A DNA stretch of 64,000 nucleotides from contig NC_002678.2 of NCBI RefSeq assembly GCF_000009625.1, forward strand, positions 744,001-808,000, in the 5' to 3' direction. Position numbers and translations under genes: made by a program. Below, in pieces: positions 7,933 to 16,805 of the stretch. Each line of letters opens with the position of its first letter. Position 1 is the first letter of the stretch. The DNA comes from Mesorhizobium japonicum MAFF 303099 (GTDB lineage Bacteria > Pseudomonadota > Alphaproteobacteria > Rhizobiales > Rhizobiaceae). Under the pieces are notes generated by a model. It saw only the letters and a list, made by a program, of their open reading frames with translations, made no database searches and was not told the DNA's origin.

Positions 7933-9246
7933 TTACCCTGCCCGCTCGATGCGGATGACCTGCGGCTTGTCGGTCAGGTGACCGTCCTTGGTGATGCCGT
8001 CGACGGCCTTGCGCACGGCGGCCTCGGTGGTCTCGTGGGTGACGAGGATCACCGTCTTCTGCGCCGCCGCTTCGCCGTTGACTGCGTGCTGGACGATCGA
8101 TTCCAGTGAAATATCGTTGTCGGCCATGCGCTTGGCGATCGCGGCGAAGACGCCAATGCGATCATGCACGGTTAGCCGGATGAAGTAGCCGCCGGCATGG
8201 CTGCGCATCTGCGCCTTCTTGTAGGGCCTGAGCTCCTTCGCCGGCAGGCCAAAGACCGGACCATGCTGGAAGCCGGGGCGGCTCTTGGCTATGTCGGCGA
8301 TGTCGCCGATCACGGCAGAGGCGGTGGCGTTGCCGCCGGCGCCAGGGCCGGAGAGCAGCAATTCGCCAAGGATATCGGTCTCGATCGCCACCGCATTGGT
8401 GACGCCATGCACTTGCGCGATAACGGAGGCGGTCGGCACCATGGTCGGATGCACGCGCTGCTCGATACCGCTATCGGTGCGCTGGGCAACGCCGAGCAGC
8501 TTGATCCGGTAGCCGAGATCGCCGGCGGCGCGGATGTCGGCCTGTGTGATGTTGGAGATGCCTTCCATATAGATGTCGTTGGCGGCGATCTTGGTGCCGA
8601 AGGCAAGGCTGGTCAGGATCGACAGCTTGTGCGCGGTGTCATGGCCCTCGATGTCGAAGGTCGGATCGGCCTCGGCGTAGCCCAGCCGCTGCGCATCCTT
8701 CAGGCAGGCATCGAACGAGATGCCCTCGGCCTCCATGCGGGTCAGGATGTAGTTGCAGGTGCCGTTGAGAATGCCGAACACGCGGGTGACCGAGTTGCCG
8801 GCCATCGCCTCGCGCATCGTCTTGATGACGGGAATGCCGCCCGCCACCGCCGCCTCGTAGTTGAGCAGCACGCCCTTCTTCTCGGCGATCTCGGCCAGCG
8901 CCACGCCATGCTTGGCAAGCAGCGCCTTGTTGGCGGTAACGACGTGGCGGCCGGCTTCGAGCGCCGCCTTCACCGACAGGCGCGCCGGCCCCTCGTCGCC
9001 GCCGATCAGTTCGATGAACACATCGATCTCGGCGCTCTGCGCCATCTTGACCGGATCGTCGAACCATTTTGCGGCGCTGACATCGACGCCACGGTCGCGT
9101 TTCGGGTCGCGCGCCGAAACCGCCGACACGACGATGTCGCGCCCGCATTGCCGGGTCAGCTCCGCCGCCTTGTCGCGCAGCACCCGCGCCACCGCTGCAC
9201 CCACCGTGCCAAGTCCGGCAATTCCAACACGCAGAGCTTCAGCCAT
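7933..9246 (-). CDS. hom: Homoserine dehydrogenase
   Basis: The 437-aa NAD(P)-dependent enzyme reduces aspartate semialdehyde to homoserine for threonine and methionine synthesis. The nucleotide-binding GIAGLGTVGAAV is at about 8-19, the catalytic AEADPTFDIEGHDTAHK segment near 215-230, and a C-terminal ACT domain from about 355 to 430 suggests threonine feedback. It lies 37 bp after the aminotransferase gene on the same strand, so the two are probably one transcript. Confidence 0.96.
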   Translation of the reverse strand: MAEALRVGIAGLGTVGAAVARVLRDKAAELTRQCGRDIVVSAVSARDPKRDRGVDVSAAKWFDDPVKMAQSAEIDVFIELIGGDEGPARLSVKAALEAGRHVVTANKALLAKHGVALAEIAEKKGVLLNYEAAVAGGIPVIKTMREAMAGNSVTRVFGILNGTCNYILTRMEAEGISFDACLKDAQRLGYAEADPTFDIEGHDTAHKLSILTSLAFGTKIAANDIYMEGISNITQADIRAAGDLGYRIKLLGVAQRTDSGIEQRVHPTMVPTASVIAQVHGVTNAVAIETDILGELLLSGPGAGGNATASAVIGDIADIAKSRPGFQHGPVFGLPAKELRPYKKAQMRSHAGGYFIRLTVHDRIGVFAAIAKRMADNDISLESIVQHAVNGEAAAQKTVILVTHETTEAAVRKAVDGITKDGHLTDKPQVIRIERAG

Positions 9247-9283
9247 GGAAGGCGACGTCCCTCAAAATCAGATCGAATTTTGC

Positions 9284-10495
9284 TTACCGGTGGGCGGACA
9301 GCGGCACCACATTGTTGGGCTGCTTGGCGCTGGTCGACAGGAAGCGCTTGATGTTGCGCGCCGCCTGGCGGATCCGGTGCTCGTTCTCCACCAGCGCCAG
9401 GCGCACGAAATCGTCGCCATGCTCGCCGAAGCCGACACCGGGCGCCACCGCCACGTCGGCGTGCTCGATGAGCAGCTTGGAGAATTCGAGCGAGCCCAGA
9501 TGCTTGAACGGTTCGGGGATCGGCGCCCAGGCGAACATCGAGGCGGCCGGGGCCGGAATGTTCCAGCCGGCGCGCCCGAAGGAATCGACCATCACGTCGC
9601 GGCGCTTGTGGTAGACCTCGCGCACCTCTGCGATTTCGTCGCCGTTGAGCGCATGGGCCGCCGCCACCTGGATCGGCGTGAAGGCGCCGTAGTCGAGATA
9701 GGACTTCACCCGCGTCAGCGCCGAGATCAGCCGCTCATTGCCGACTGCAAAACCCATGCGCCAGCCGGGCATGGAGAAGGTCTTCGACATCGAGGTGAAC
9801 TCGACGCAGACATCGATGGCGCCGGGCACCTGCAACACCGAAGGTGGCGGGTTGCCGTCGAAATAGATCTCCGAATAGGCAAGGTCGGACAGGATGATGA
9901 TGTCGTTCTTCTTCGCGAACGCCACCACGTCCTTGTAGAAGTCGAGCGAAGCGACCAGTGCCGTCGGGTTCGACGGATAGTTGAGGATCAACGCCAGCGG
10001 CTTGGGGATCGAGTGGCGAACGCCGCGTTCCAGCGCTGGAATGAAACCATCGTCCGGCTCGACCTGCAGCGAGCGGATGACGCCGCCCGACATGATGAAG
10101 CCGAAGGCATGGATCGGATAGGTCGGGTTCGGGCACAGGATGACGTCGCCAGGCGCGGTGATCGCCTGCGCCATGTTGGCGAAGCCTTCCTTTGAGCCGA
10201 GCGTGGCCACCACTTGCGTGTCGGGGTTGAGCTTCACGCCGAAGCGGCGCTGATAATAGGCGGCCTGAGCGCGGCGCAGGCCGGGAATGCCGCGCGAGGA
10301 GGAATAGCGATGCGTGCGCGGATCGCGCACCACTTCGCACAATTTGTCGACGATGGCCTTGGGCGTCGGCAGGTCCGGATTGCCCATGCCGAGGTCGATA
10401 ATGTCGGCGCCGCGCGAACGGGCGCTGGCCTTGAGCCGGTTGACCTGCTCGAACACGTAAGGCGGAAGCCGGCGGACCTTGTGAAACTCTTCCAT
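9284..10495 (-). CDS. Class I/II PLP-dependent aminotransferase (AlaC / LL-DAP aminotransferase-like)
   Basis: The 403-aa protein has the fold-type I aminotransferase pattern: GMGNPDLPTP near 35, NYPSNPTA, and the PLP-lysine motif SMSKTFSMPGWRMGFA in the middle. Orthologues next to hom are often labelled LL-diaminopimelate aminotransferase or alanine-pyruvate transaminase AlaC. Alphaproteobacteria usually have DapC/D for lysine, so an AlaC-like role is at least as likely. The start is placed at the ATG at 10495 (MEEFHKVRRLPPY), where conserved sequence begins. Confidence 0.9.
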   Translation of the reverse strand: MEEFHKVRRLPPYVFEQVNRLKASARSRGADIIDLGMGNPDLPTPKAIVDKLCEVVRDPRTHRYSSSRGIPGLRRAQAAYYQRRFGVKLNPDTQVVATLGSKEGFANMAQAITAPGDVILCPNPTYPIHAFGFIMSGGVIRSLQVEPDDGFIPALERGVRHSIPKPLALILNYPSNPTALVASLDFYKDVVAFAKKNDIIILSDLAYSEIYFDGNPPPSVLQVPGAIDVCVEFTSMSKTFSMPGWRMGFAVGNERLISALTRVKSYLDYGAFTPIQVAAAHALNGDEIAEVREVYHKRRDVMVDSFGRAGWNIPAPAASMFAWAPIPEPFKHLGSLEFSKLLIEHADVAVAPGVGFGEHGDDFVRLALVENEHRIRQAARNIKRFLSTSAKQPNNVVPLSAHR

Positions 10496-10540
10496 GGCAG
10501 TTCCAGACAGCAAAAGGGGTATTGGGCGCGCGCTATATAC

Positions 10541-10936
10541 TCATTTGCAGGTAGGGTCGAGGGCGGGATCGCATTTGCCTTCGATCTGCTTCAGCGCCTG
10601 CGGACCATGTTTCGCGGCTAGGTCCGCCAGTGCCGCCTGGTTGGCGACCGCGGCGCCGCCGCCGCTTTTGGCGCCCTGCGCGTTGCCGTCAGCCTTGAGT
10701 TCGGCGAGCTTGGCGTTCGTCTCGGCTTGCGTGAGCTGCTTGTTCGCCACTTTCGGCGGGATGTTGAGGTTCGGGAAGGTGCCGGTATCCTTCGGTCCTG
10801 CATTCTCGGCCATCGGCACCGGGCCGGCGGTATTCGTGCTCGAGCACCCGGCGATCCCCACAAGGACGATCGCCGCGCCGATGCGGCAAAACCGTGCGGC
10901 ATTAAAAAAAACAGTCTCGCCAATATTAATCGTCAT
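10541..10936 (-). CDS. Small lipoprotein of unknown function
   Basis: The 131-aa protein starts with a signal sequence and the lipobox VGIAGC, so it should be acylated at that Cys and anchored in the periplasm. The rest is Ala- and Gln-rich (KQLTQAETNAKLAELK) and ends with CDPALDPTCK, two Cys that could form a disulfide. AAGGAA before the ATG at 10936 supports this start over an in-frame codon at 11047. It is divergent from phaC and upstream of the aminotransferase. I do not recognise a named family. Confidence 0.7.
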   Translation of the reverse strand: MTINIGETVFFNAARFCRIGAAIVLVGIAGCSSTNTAGPVPMAENAGPKDTGTFPNLNIPPKVANKQLTQAETNAKLAELKADGNAQGAKSGGGAAVANQAALADLAAKHGPQALKQIEGKCDPALDPTCK

Positions 10937-11034
10937 ATTGTTTCCTTGGCAGCCGGGGTAGAGCGAGATTGGACCCTGTCGGATGTCCCATGTTAATATG
11001 TCAAGAAAACGCTTCGGGAGGAACCCCGCGAACC

Positions 11035-12870
11035 ATGTCCAAAACACCCGATTCGGGCAAAACGGAAGATGACGAGCCTTCGACCGTCGAGCAATATCTG
11101 GTGAAGGATCCGGAGCGCTTCGCGTTGAACATGGCGCGCATGATCGAGCAGGCCGGCAAAGCGGCGTCCGCCTGGGCCGAACCGCGCGAGCGCGGCGAAG
11201 TGCGCGACCACGTCGCCGAGCCGGTCGTCGACATGGTCAAGACATTTTCCAAACTCAGCGAATACTGGCTCGCCGACCCGCAGCGCGCGCTCGAAGCGCA
11301 GACGCGGCTGTTCGCCGGCTATATGACGGTGTGGGCGAACGCCATCCAGCGCGTCAGCCCCAACGCCGAAGGCACCGACGACGCCGTCAAGCCGGAGCGC
11401 GGCGACAAGCGTTTCCAGGACCCGGAATGGGGCCGCAACGCCTTCTTCGATTTCCTCAAGCAGGCCTATCTCGTCACCTCGCGCTGGGCGTCCGAACTGG
11501 TCGAGCACGCCGAAGGTCTGGACGAGCACACCCGCCACAAGGCGAGCTTCTACGTCAAGCAGGTGTCCAATGCCATCTCGCCGTCAAATTTCATCCTGAC
11601 CAACCCGGAGCTGTTCCGCGAGACCGTCGCTTCCAACGGCGAGAACCTGGTGCGCGGGATGAAGATGCTGGCCGAGGACATCGCCGCCGGCAAGGGTGAC
11701 CTGAAACTGCGCCAGGCCGACTATTCGCCCTTCGAGATCGGCAGGAACATCGCCACCACACCCGGCAAGGTGGTCGGCCGCAGCGATGTCGCCGAGATCA
11801 TCCAGTATGATCCCGCGACCGAGACGGTGCTGAAACGCCCGCTGCTGATCTGCCCGCCCTGGATCAACAAGTTCTACATACTCGACCTCAACCCGCAGAA
11901 ATCCTTCATCCGCTGGGCGATCGAGCAAGGCCACACCGTTTTCGTCATCTCCTGGATCAATCCGGACGAGCGCCACGGCGCCAAGAATTGGGAAGCCTAT
12001 ATCAGGGAAGGCCTGCAATACGGCCTCGACACGATCGAGAAGGCCACCGGCGAGCGCGACGTAAACGCGATCGGTTACTGCGTTGGCGGCACGCTGCTGG
12101 CGGCGGCCCTGGCGCTGATGGCCAGGGAAGGCGACGACCGCATCAAGTCGGCGACCTTTTTCACCACGCAAGTCGACTTCACCTATGCCGGCGACCTGAA
12201 AGTCTTCGTCGACGAGGAACAGGTCGCAGCTGTGGAAAAGTCGATGAACGAAAAGGGCTATCTCGACGGCACCAAGATGGCGACCGCCTTCAACATGCTG
12301 CGCTCCGGCGACCTGATCTGGCCCTATGTCGTCAACAACTACATGCGCGGCAAGGATCCCCTGCCCTTCGACCTGCTCTACTGGAATGCCGATTCGACCC
12401 GAATGGCGGCGGCCAACCATTCCTTCTATCTGCGCAATTGCTATCTCGAGAACAACCTCTCGCGTGGCACGATGGAGCTGGCGGGGCATACGGTCTCGCT
12501 TGGGGATGTCACCATTCCGGTCTACAACCTCGCCTCGCGGGAAGATCACATCGCGCCGGCACTGTCCGTCTTCCTCGGCTCGAAATATTTCGGCGGCAAG
12601 GTCGACTACGTGATGGCGGGATCGGGCCACATAGCCGGTGTCGTCAATCCGCCCGCCTCCGGCAAGTACCAGTATTGGACCGGCGGCAAGCCGGAAGGCG
12701 ATTTCGGCCAATGGATTGCCAAGGCCGCTGAGCATCCCGGGTCGTGGTGGCCGCACTGGCAAAGCTGGATCGAGGCCAAGGACGACACCCGCGTGCCTGC
12801 CCGCAAACCCGGCAAGCATATGAAAACCTTGGGCGATGCTCCCGGCAGCTATGTGAAGGTGCGTGTGTAA
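11035..12870 (+). CDS. phaC: Class I poly(3-hydroxyalkanoate) synthase
   Basis: The 611-aa enzyme polymerises (R)-3-hydroxyacyl-CoA into polyhydroxyalkanoate granules, the main carbon store of rhizobia. The lipase-like box GYCVGG gives the catalytic Cys349. Asp504 (REDHIAP) and His532 (GSGHIAG) complete the triad. GGGAGGA precedes the ATG at 11035, and length and motifs fit class I synthases that need no PhaE. No phaA, phaB or phasin gene is adjacent. The divergent lipoprotein gene shares the promoter region. Confidence 0.96.
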   Translation: MSKTPDSGKTEDDEPSTVEQYLVKDPERFALNMARMIEQAGKAASAWAEPRERGEVRDHVAEPVVDMVKTFSKLSEYWLADPQRALEAQTRLFAGYMTVWANAIQRVSPNAEGTDDAVKPERGDKRFQDPEWGRNAFFDFLKQAYLVTSRWASELVEHAEGLDEHTRHKASFYVKQVSNAISPSNFILTNPELFRETVASNGENLVRGMKMLAEDIAAGKGDLKLRQADYSPFEIGRNIATTPGKVVGRSDVAEIIQYDPATETVLKRPLLICPPWINKFYILDLNPQKSFIRWAIEQGHTVFVISWINPDERHGAKNWEAYIREGLQYGLDTIEKATGERDVNAIGYCVGGTLLAAALALMAREGDDRIKSATFFTTQVDFTYAGDLKVFVDEEQVAAVEKSMNEKGYLDGTKMATAFNMLRSGDLIWPYVVNNYMRGKDPLPFDLLYWNADSTRMAAANHSFYLRNCYLENNLSRGTMELAGHTVSLGDVTIPVYNLASREDHIAPALSVFLGSKYFGGKVDYVMAGSGHIAGVVNPPASGKYQYWTGGKPEGDFGQWIAKAAEHPGSWWPHWQSWIEAKDDTRVPARKPGKHMKTLGDAPGSYVKVRV

Positions 12871-12897
12871 CGGACTGTAATGTCTGGTGAGTTGACG

Positions 12898-12914
12898 GCC
12901 CGCCAAAAGCGGGC
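12898..12914 (+). terminator. Hairpin after phaC
   Basis: GCCCGC and GCGGGC form a 6-bp stem around CAAAA, 28 bp after the phaC stop. There is no T tract, so termination is only a suggestion. Confidence 0.35.
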
Positions 12915-13086
12915 GAAATGGTGTCGTCAACCATCAAGCAGCCGTAATTCGGCAATCGCTGCAAAAATACTTCCAGGCTTGCGGATTTGACACAGGTCTC
13001 GTTTCCGGATCGGAGACAAAGGTCACCTTGGACAGCGACTTCCAGTGCTGCGCCGAGGACGTACCGACCGGACATCGAGGGGGAAT

Positions 13087-14343
13087 TTGACTTTGAAATC
13101 AGCAGGATGGAGCCTAGCAAAGGGAGAACGCAGCGCCATCTTGGCAGCGCTCTGCTGTGTGCTCCTGGCCTCCTGCACATCGGCCGGCGACCCGACAATG
13201 TCGGTCGGAATGCCTGGCTACAATGCCTCCGCCTCCGACGTTAACGTGGCCGCCACCGGCAAGCCCATCGCCACCGCCGATTCGACTTCGCAGACAACGG
13301 CCACGCAAACGACCGTGATGAGCGAAGGCGACACCGCACTCCCCGAAAAAGTCGCTTACGTACCGATGGCCAAGCCGCAAGCAGCCTTTCCGCTGATAAC
13401 GCCGGCTGGCGCTGAAACGATCGCGGGACAAACGCCGCAGGCCTTGCAGCAGCCGGCCCAGACGGCACAGCAGACCGACGCGGTCGCCCAGAAGATCGCT
13501 GCCGCCGATGCCGCGGTGACAACGCCGAAGCCAGCCACGGCGCCGGTGATGAACAATCCGGTCTATGTGACCGCGGGTGAGGCGCCACAAGCAGAGGCGC
13601 CAAAGAAACGTGGCTTCCTGGCCTCGATGTTCGGCGCCACGCCCGCTTCGGCCACACCGGCTCCGCTGATCAACACGCGATCGGGCGAACAGCCGACCGC
13701 ACAGGCCAAACCCGCGCCCGCGGCGGCGGCAAAGCCGATCATCACGTTGGCCTCGGCCGACTCCACGGCAAAGCCAATACAATTGGCCTCGACCGGTGAC
13801 GACGCCGGTCATATCACCGGCAGCGATGCCTTGCCTGGCGTGCGTCAGACCGCCCTGTTCGAGATCAAGCGCAAATCCGGCCTCGACGACGAAAGCGACG
13901 TCGACCTCAATGAGGATGAGGGTCCAATCGGCGGCAGCTATCAGGTTGCGTCGGCCGCCGGCATGGCCCGGCTCGCGCCCAACGGCCTGCTGAAGCAGAA
14001 CGAAAGCGTCGATGTCGCCTGCCTGAAGCCGTCGCTGGTGCGCGTGCTGAAGACGATCGAAGGCCATTACGGCCGCAAGATGGTGGTCACGTCAGGCTAC
14101 CGCGACCCTGCTCGCAACCGCCGCGCCAACGGCGCCAAGAACTCGCTGCACATGTACTGCGCCGCCGCCGACATCCAGGTGCCCGGCGTCTCCAAATGGG
14201 AACTGGCGAACTACATCAGGACCATGCCCGGCCGCGGTGGCGTCGGCACCTATTGCCACACCGAATCGGTACACGTCGACGTCGGCCCCGAGCGCGACTG
14301 GAACTGGCGCTGCCGCCGGCGCAGCGGCGGTGACGACGGCTAA
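13087..14343 (+). CDS. M15-type (YcbK/DUF882-like) peptidase domain lipoprotein
   Basis: The 418-aa protein reads from a TTG at 13087 preceded by GAGGGGGAA. An earlier GTG at 13045 adds residues before the signal. The signal peptide ends in a lipobox, LLASC. Residues 60-290 are Ala/Thr/Pro/Gln-rich low complexity. The C-terminal 120 residues are a D-Ala-D-Ala carboxypeptidase-like M15 domain. His355 and Asp362 (HMYCAAAD) and His396 (SVHVDVG) are the likely zinc ligands. It probably acts on murein or is a murein-binding relative. Cys residues in this domain could pair. Confidence 0.8.
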   Translation: MTLKSAGWSLAKGERSAILAALCCVLLASCTSAGDPTMSVGMPGYNASASDVNVAATGKPIATADSTSQTTATQTTVMSEGDTALPEKVAYVPMAKPQAAFPLITPAGAETIAGQTPQALQQPAQTAQQTDAVAQKIAAADAAVTTPKPATAPVMNNPVYVTAGEAPQAEAPKKRGFLASMFGATPASATPAPLINTRSGEQPTAQAKPAPAAAAKPIITLASADSTAKPIQLASTGDDAGHITGSDALPGVRQTALFEIKRKSGLDDESDVDLNEDEGPIGGSYQVASAAGMARLAPNGLLKQNESVDVACLKPSLVRVLKTIEGHYGRKMVVTSGYRDPARNRRANGAKNSLHMYCAAADIQVPGVSKWELANYIRTMPGRGGVGTYCHTESVHVDVGPERDWNWRCRRRSGGDDG

Positions 14344-14540
14344 AGGGCGCATTCGAGATTAACCGGAGCGTCCCCAACTTCGTCATCCACGGGCGGAGCA
14401 ATGGGCGTTTTCGCTAATCACCAAGCGCCCAGTGGGTGATGAAGCCCCCGATTCCAAAGCCCCGCAAAAAAGTTGTCCAAGCCGGCATCTGACGGGTTGC
14501 CGGTTGCGCACAACGTCAGTATAAGCCGCTTCGTCTGAGC

Positions 14541-14615
14541 GCGCCCATCGTCTAGCGGTTAGGACACCGCCCTTTCACGGCGGTAACAGGGGTTCGATTC
14601 CCCTTGGGCGTACCA
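14541..14615 (+). tRNA. tRNA-Glu (anticodon UUC)
   Basis: The 75-nt sequence folds as a cloverleaf. The acceptor GCGCCCA pairs with TGGGCGT (one G-U pair). The anticodon stem is CCGCC/GGCGG (14567-14571 and 14579-14583), and loop CTTTCAC gives anticodon TTC. The T arm is AGGGG-TTCGATT-CCCCT, and CCA is encoded at 14613-14615. An imperfect copy of its 3' half lies at 16341-16385, which marks this gene as a likely integration site. Confidence 0.97.
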
Positions 14616-14837
14616 GGCTTTTCAGGCACTTGGCGACCTCCCCGTCCTTACTGTCCAATTTTTGGCCAATATCGTCCGGAACCAGCCGATTCCAAGGAAC
14701 CGGTCAAAATGGCAAAGCAAACAATTTCGCATGGATGACGGACGCCACCCACGCCGAATCCGGCATGTCTGAATGCGTCAGACTTTCAGAGACTCGCCGT
14801 TCCATCACCGGACATGTCGCCGTCTGCGCCGAGCCCT

Positions 14838-14972
14838 TTAGCGCTTCTTCGGCTTCGGGGTGATCTCCTCGACCGAGCCCTCGCGCGCCATCCTGAAGCA
14901 TCGACTGCCTCTGTAGTCAGGATAGCGCGGCTTGTCGAAGATGCTGACGATGTAGGCCGGCTTGTCGATCAT
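14838..14972 (-). CDS. Small ORF translationally coupled to the SnoaL-like gene
   Basis: A 44-aa frame starts at the ATG at 14972, which overlaps the TGA of the upstream gene in an ATGA arrangement, the classic sign of coupled translation. The product begins MIDKPAYIVSIFDKPRYP, contains one Cys, and ends in a basic tail (TPKPKKR). I do not recognise a family. The overlap and the orderly codon choice are the only support. Confidence 0.5.
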   Translation of the reverse strand: MIDKPAYIVSIFDKPRYPDYRGSRCFRMAREGSVEEITPKPKKR

Positions 14973-15340
14973 TGGCCGGGATCGGTGCTGTTGAGACTGC
15001 ACATGCGGATCAGCCAGCCTCCGCCAGCAGCCTGTCGCTCAAAGACGCTGAGTGAAGTTCCGTTCCCGGTCGCCTCACCCTCCGAATAGGCCGCGAGAGA
15101 CCATGCAAGGTGCCCTGATGCCCCCGCCTCTATTATGCCTAGTGTTTTGTCGGGGGTGGCGTGTTGGGTCCAGACGCCATGCAGCGCCTCTATCGCCGCG
15201 CGGCCGCGAGCTGCCGCCGCATAGGGAGAATGCAATTCCGCATCAGGTGTGAATACCGCCGCGCAACCGGCAGCATCCCCGTCTCGATAGGCCGCAACGT
15301 AGATGTCCCAAAGCTCCTGCAGTTCGTCGCGGATCGACAT
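14969..15340 (-). CDS. SnoaL/NTF2-like (DUF4440-type) protein
   Basis: The 123-aa protein has the cone-shaped NTF2-like pattern. An N-terminal helix (IRDELQELWDIYVAAYRDGDA) leads to CAAVFTPDAELHSPY. A second helix follows, RAAIEALHGVWTQH, and then sheet strands ending GGWLIRMCSLNS. Such proteins are ketosteroid-isomerase-like enzymes or ligand-binding proteins of broad role. GGAGG five bases before the second of two ATGs sets the start at 15340. It lies inside the stretch between the tRNA-Glu gene and its partial copy, so it may be mobile cargo. Confidence 0.7.
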   Translation of the reverse strand: MSIRDELQELWDIYVAAYRDGDAAGCAAVFTPDAELHSPYAAAARGRAAIEALHGVWTQHATPDKTLGIIEAGASGHLAWSLAAYSEGEATGNGTSLSVFERQAAGGGWLIRMCSLNSTDPGQ

Positions 15341-16340
15341 CATTTCCTCCCGGTAAGGCTGCTCCTTCATTCGTAGGCTGCAATTACATTAGCACTAGCA
15401 CATATATTGACCAGCCGGCGTCGCTGCTGCTCACAAAACAGCCCGTCGGTTAGGCCGGCGTCCTATTCACATCCCAATCTATAGGTGCCGGGCCGCACTG
15501 CCGTGGAACCTCAGGCGCCCGTTGCCCTACACGGCCGCAGGTGGCCGCGCCGGTCCTGTTCCATGAATGGCCGGCGCGAGTTCATTTGCATTTTAGCTAA
15601 TTGAATGTGAGATGGTCATGAAATTCCGAGCGGGGGCTCATGACCACAGACATTTTTCTGACCGCTGTAGCGGCATTCTCGATACTCGTTCCGCTGTACT
15701 TCATCCTTGAGTGAGGCGTTAAGCCGCCTGGTTGGCGCCACCAGCGCGCGTTTCCCGCTGACGCTGTCCTAAACGCGGCAGAGGCTTCCCGCGCGTCCTG
15801 GCGCCCGCCTATGGCCAGTCGCTGTGTCTCTGGTTGCACCTGCAAGCTGCTTGAACGCAGAAACCTCGCCGCTCCATTTGCGAAGCGGCGAGGCCCACCA
15901 CACCCGCCCAATTGCCGGTCCCAACAGCCGGTATTGCTGACAAAGCAATTGTTGTGCCAGCGACAATTGATCCATTACGGGACAGAAGGACCGGTCGCCG
16001 CAAGTTACGCGGCCGCATCGTCCGGCCCGCTCTGGCGCCTCCCGCTGCGCGCCAGAGCGGCCAATGCGCGCTCCTCAGCGGCGGTAGCGGAGCACCCCCC
16101 CTCCTTCTCCCGCTCACGCTCGAGGCGGTAAACTTCCGGTAGGGGTTGCCAGTCCTTAGGCTTATTCTTCCTGCACCATTTCGGCGGCGGAATCCCCAGT
16201 GCTCGATTGCAACGAGATCGATCCGTCAAACCAGCAACTCAGTTTCAACTTGGCAAAGTGCAGCAACCCTTGCCACCCACCAGACGCGATCGATTTCGAG
16301 GTCGACGGCGCCTTCCTTCCAGGGAGCCTCGGTAAGCCAG
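15341..16340. other. Stretch with little coding evidence
   Basis: About 1 kb between the SnoaL-like gene and the tRNA-Glu fragment. The overlapping frames here show no family pattern and look random, apart from one tiny possible membrane ORF at 15640-15714. It may be decayed DNA of an old insertion. Confidence 0.5.
15640..15714 (+). CDS. Possible 24-aa single-helix membrane peptide
   Basis: The ATG at 15640 opens a 24-codon frame, MTTDIFLTAVAAFSILVPLY and on to TGA, that is nearly all one hydrophobic helix. A G-rich stretch precedes it. The layout recalls very small inner-membrane peptides such as KdpF, but nothing nearby supports a partner. Chance is possible. Confidence 0.25.
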   Translation: MTTDIFLTAVAAFSILVPLYFILE

Positions 16341-16385
16341 CCCTTCACGGCGGTAACAGGGGTTCGATTCCCCTTGGACGAACCA
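16341..16385 (+). repeat. Partial copy of the tRNA-Glu 3' end (candidate att site)
   Basis: The 45 bases match 14571-14615, from the anticodon loop through CCA, without gaps at 42 of 45 positions. The differences are T to C in the anticodon loop, G to A in the acceptor and T to A before the discriminator. It cannot form a full tRNA because the 5' half is absent. This is what an integrase leaves at the far end of an element inserted in a tRNA gene. Confidence 0.75.
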
Positions 16386-16557
16386 GAGTTTCGAGCACTG
16401 AGCCCGATCCCCTATTGCCGAATATCCGTCCGTGTCTCAGCCGCCCTTGCCTGTGTCCCAGAGCACCTGCATCAACCATCCTATTAGCAAGCGCTTGTAT
16501 TCATCATAAAGCCGGATCATTATTCAAACCATCAGGTCGCTGAAGGGGTAGAGCGCC

Positions 16558-16731
16558 ATGGAACTGATCTGTTCTGATCCGAGCGGGAGCATTTTTGCAT
16601 CACCCGCCTTCCTCAACCTCACCGCTGTTTTCATCATTCTGGCAGCCTTCGCCGTTGCGCGGCTGATTGCAATGTCACGTACGGATTCTCTTGACCAGCT
16701 TCGGTTCGCGCCGATCCAATCCGCAAGTTGA
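16558..16731 (+). CDS. Small single-pass membrane protein, unknown
   Basis: A 57-aa frame starts at the ATG at 16558 after AAGGGG. A hydrophobic helix (FLNLTAVFIILAAFAVARLI) occupies about residues 18-38, and a polar C-terminus follows. No family is recognised. Its place next to the tRNA-derived repeat makes it either a real small protein or residue of the insertion. Confidence 0.4.
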   Translation: MELICSDPSGSIFASPAFLNLTAVFIILAAFAVARLIAMSRTDSLDQLRFAPIQSAS

Positions 16732-16805
16732 GGACTGTTGTTTCTTGCCTTCAGCGGTCATGCACTCGAGGGTGTGCGCAGTAGCGATGTTATGGGGGCG
16801 CCATC

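Noticed and set aside
8197..9351. 384-codon plus-strand frame opposite hom
   Set aside because: It is complementary to a well-supported homoserine dehydrogenase and has no recognisable motif.
11584..12930. 448-codon minus-strand frame opposite phaC
   Set aside because: PhaC has its full catalytic triad on the other strand. The frame is a shadow.
16341..16385. A second functional tRNA-Glu gene
   Set aside because: The 5' half of the tRNA is absent upstream and the acceptor end carries mismatches, so no cloverleaf forms.
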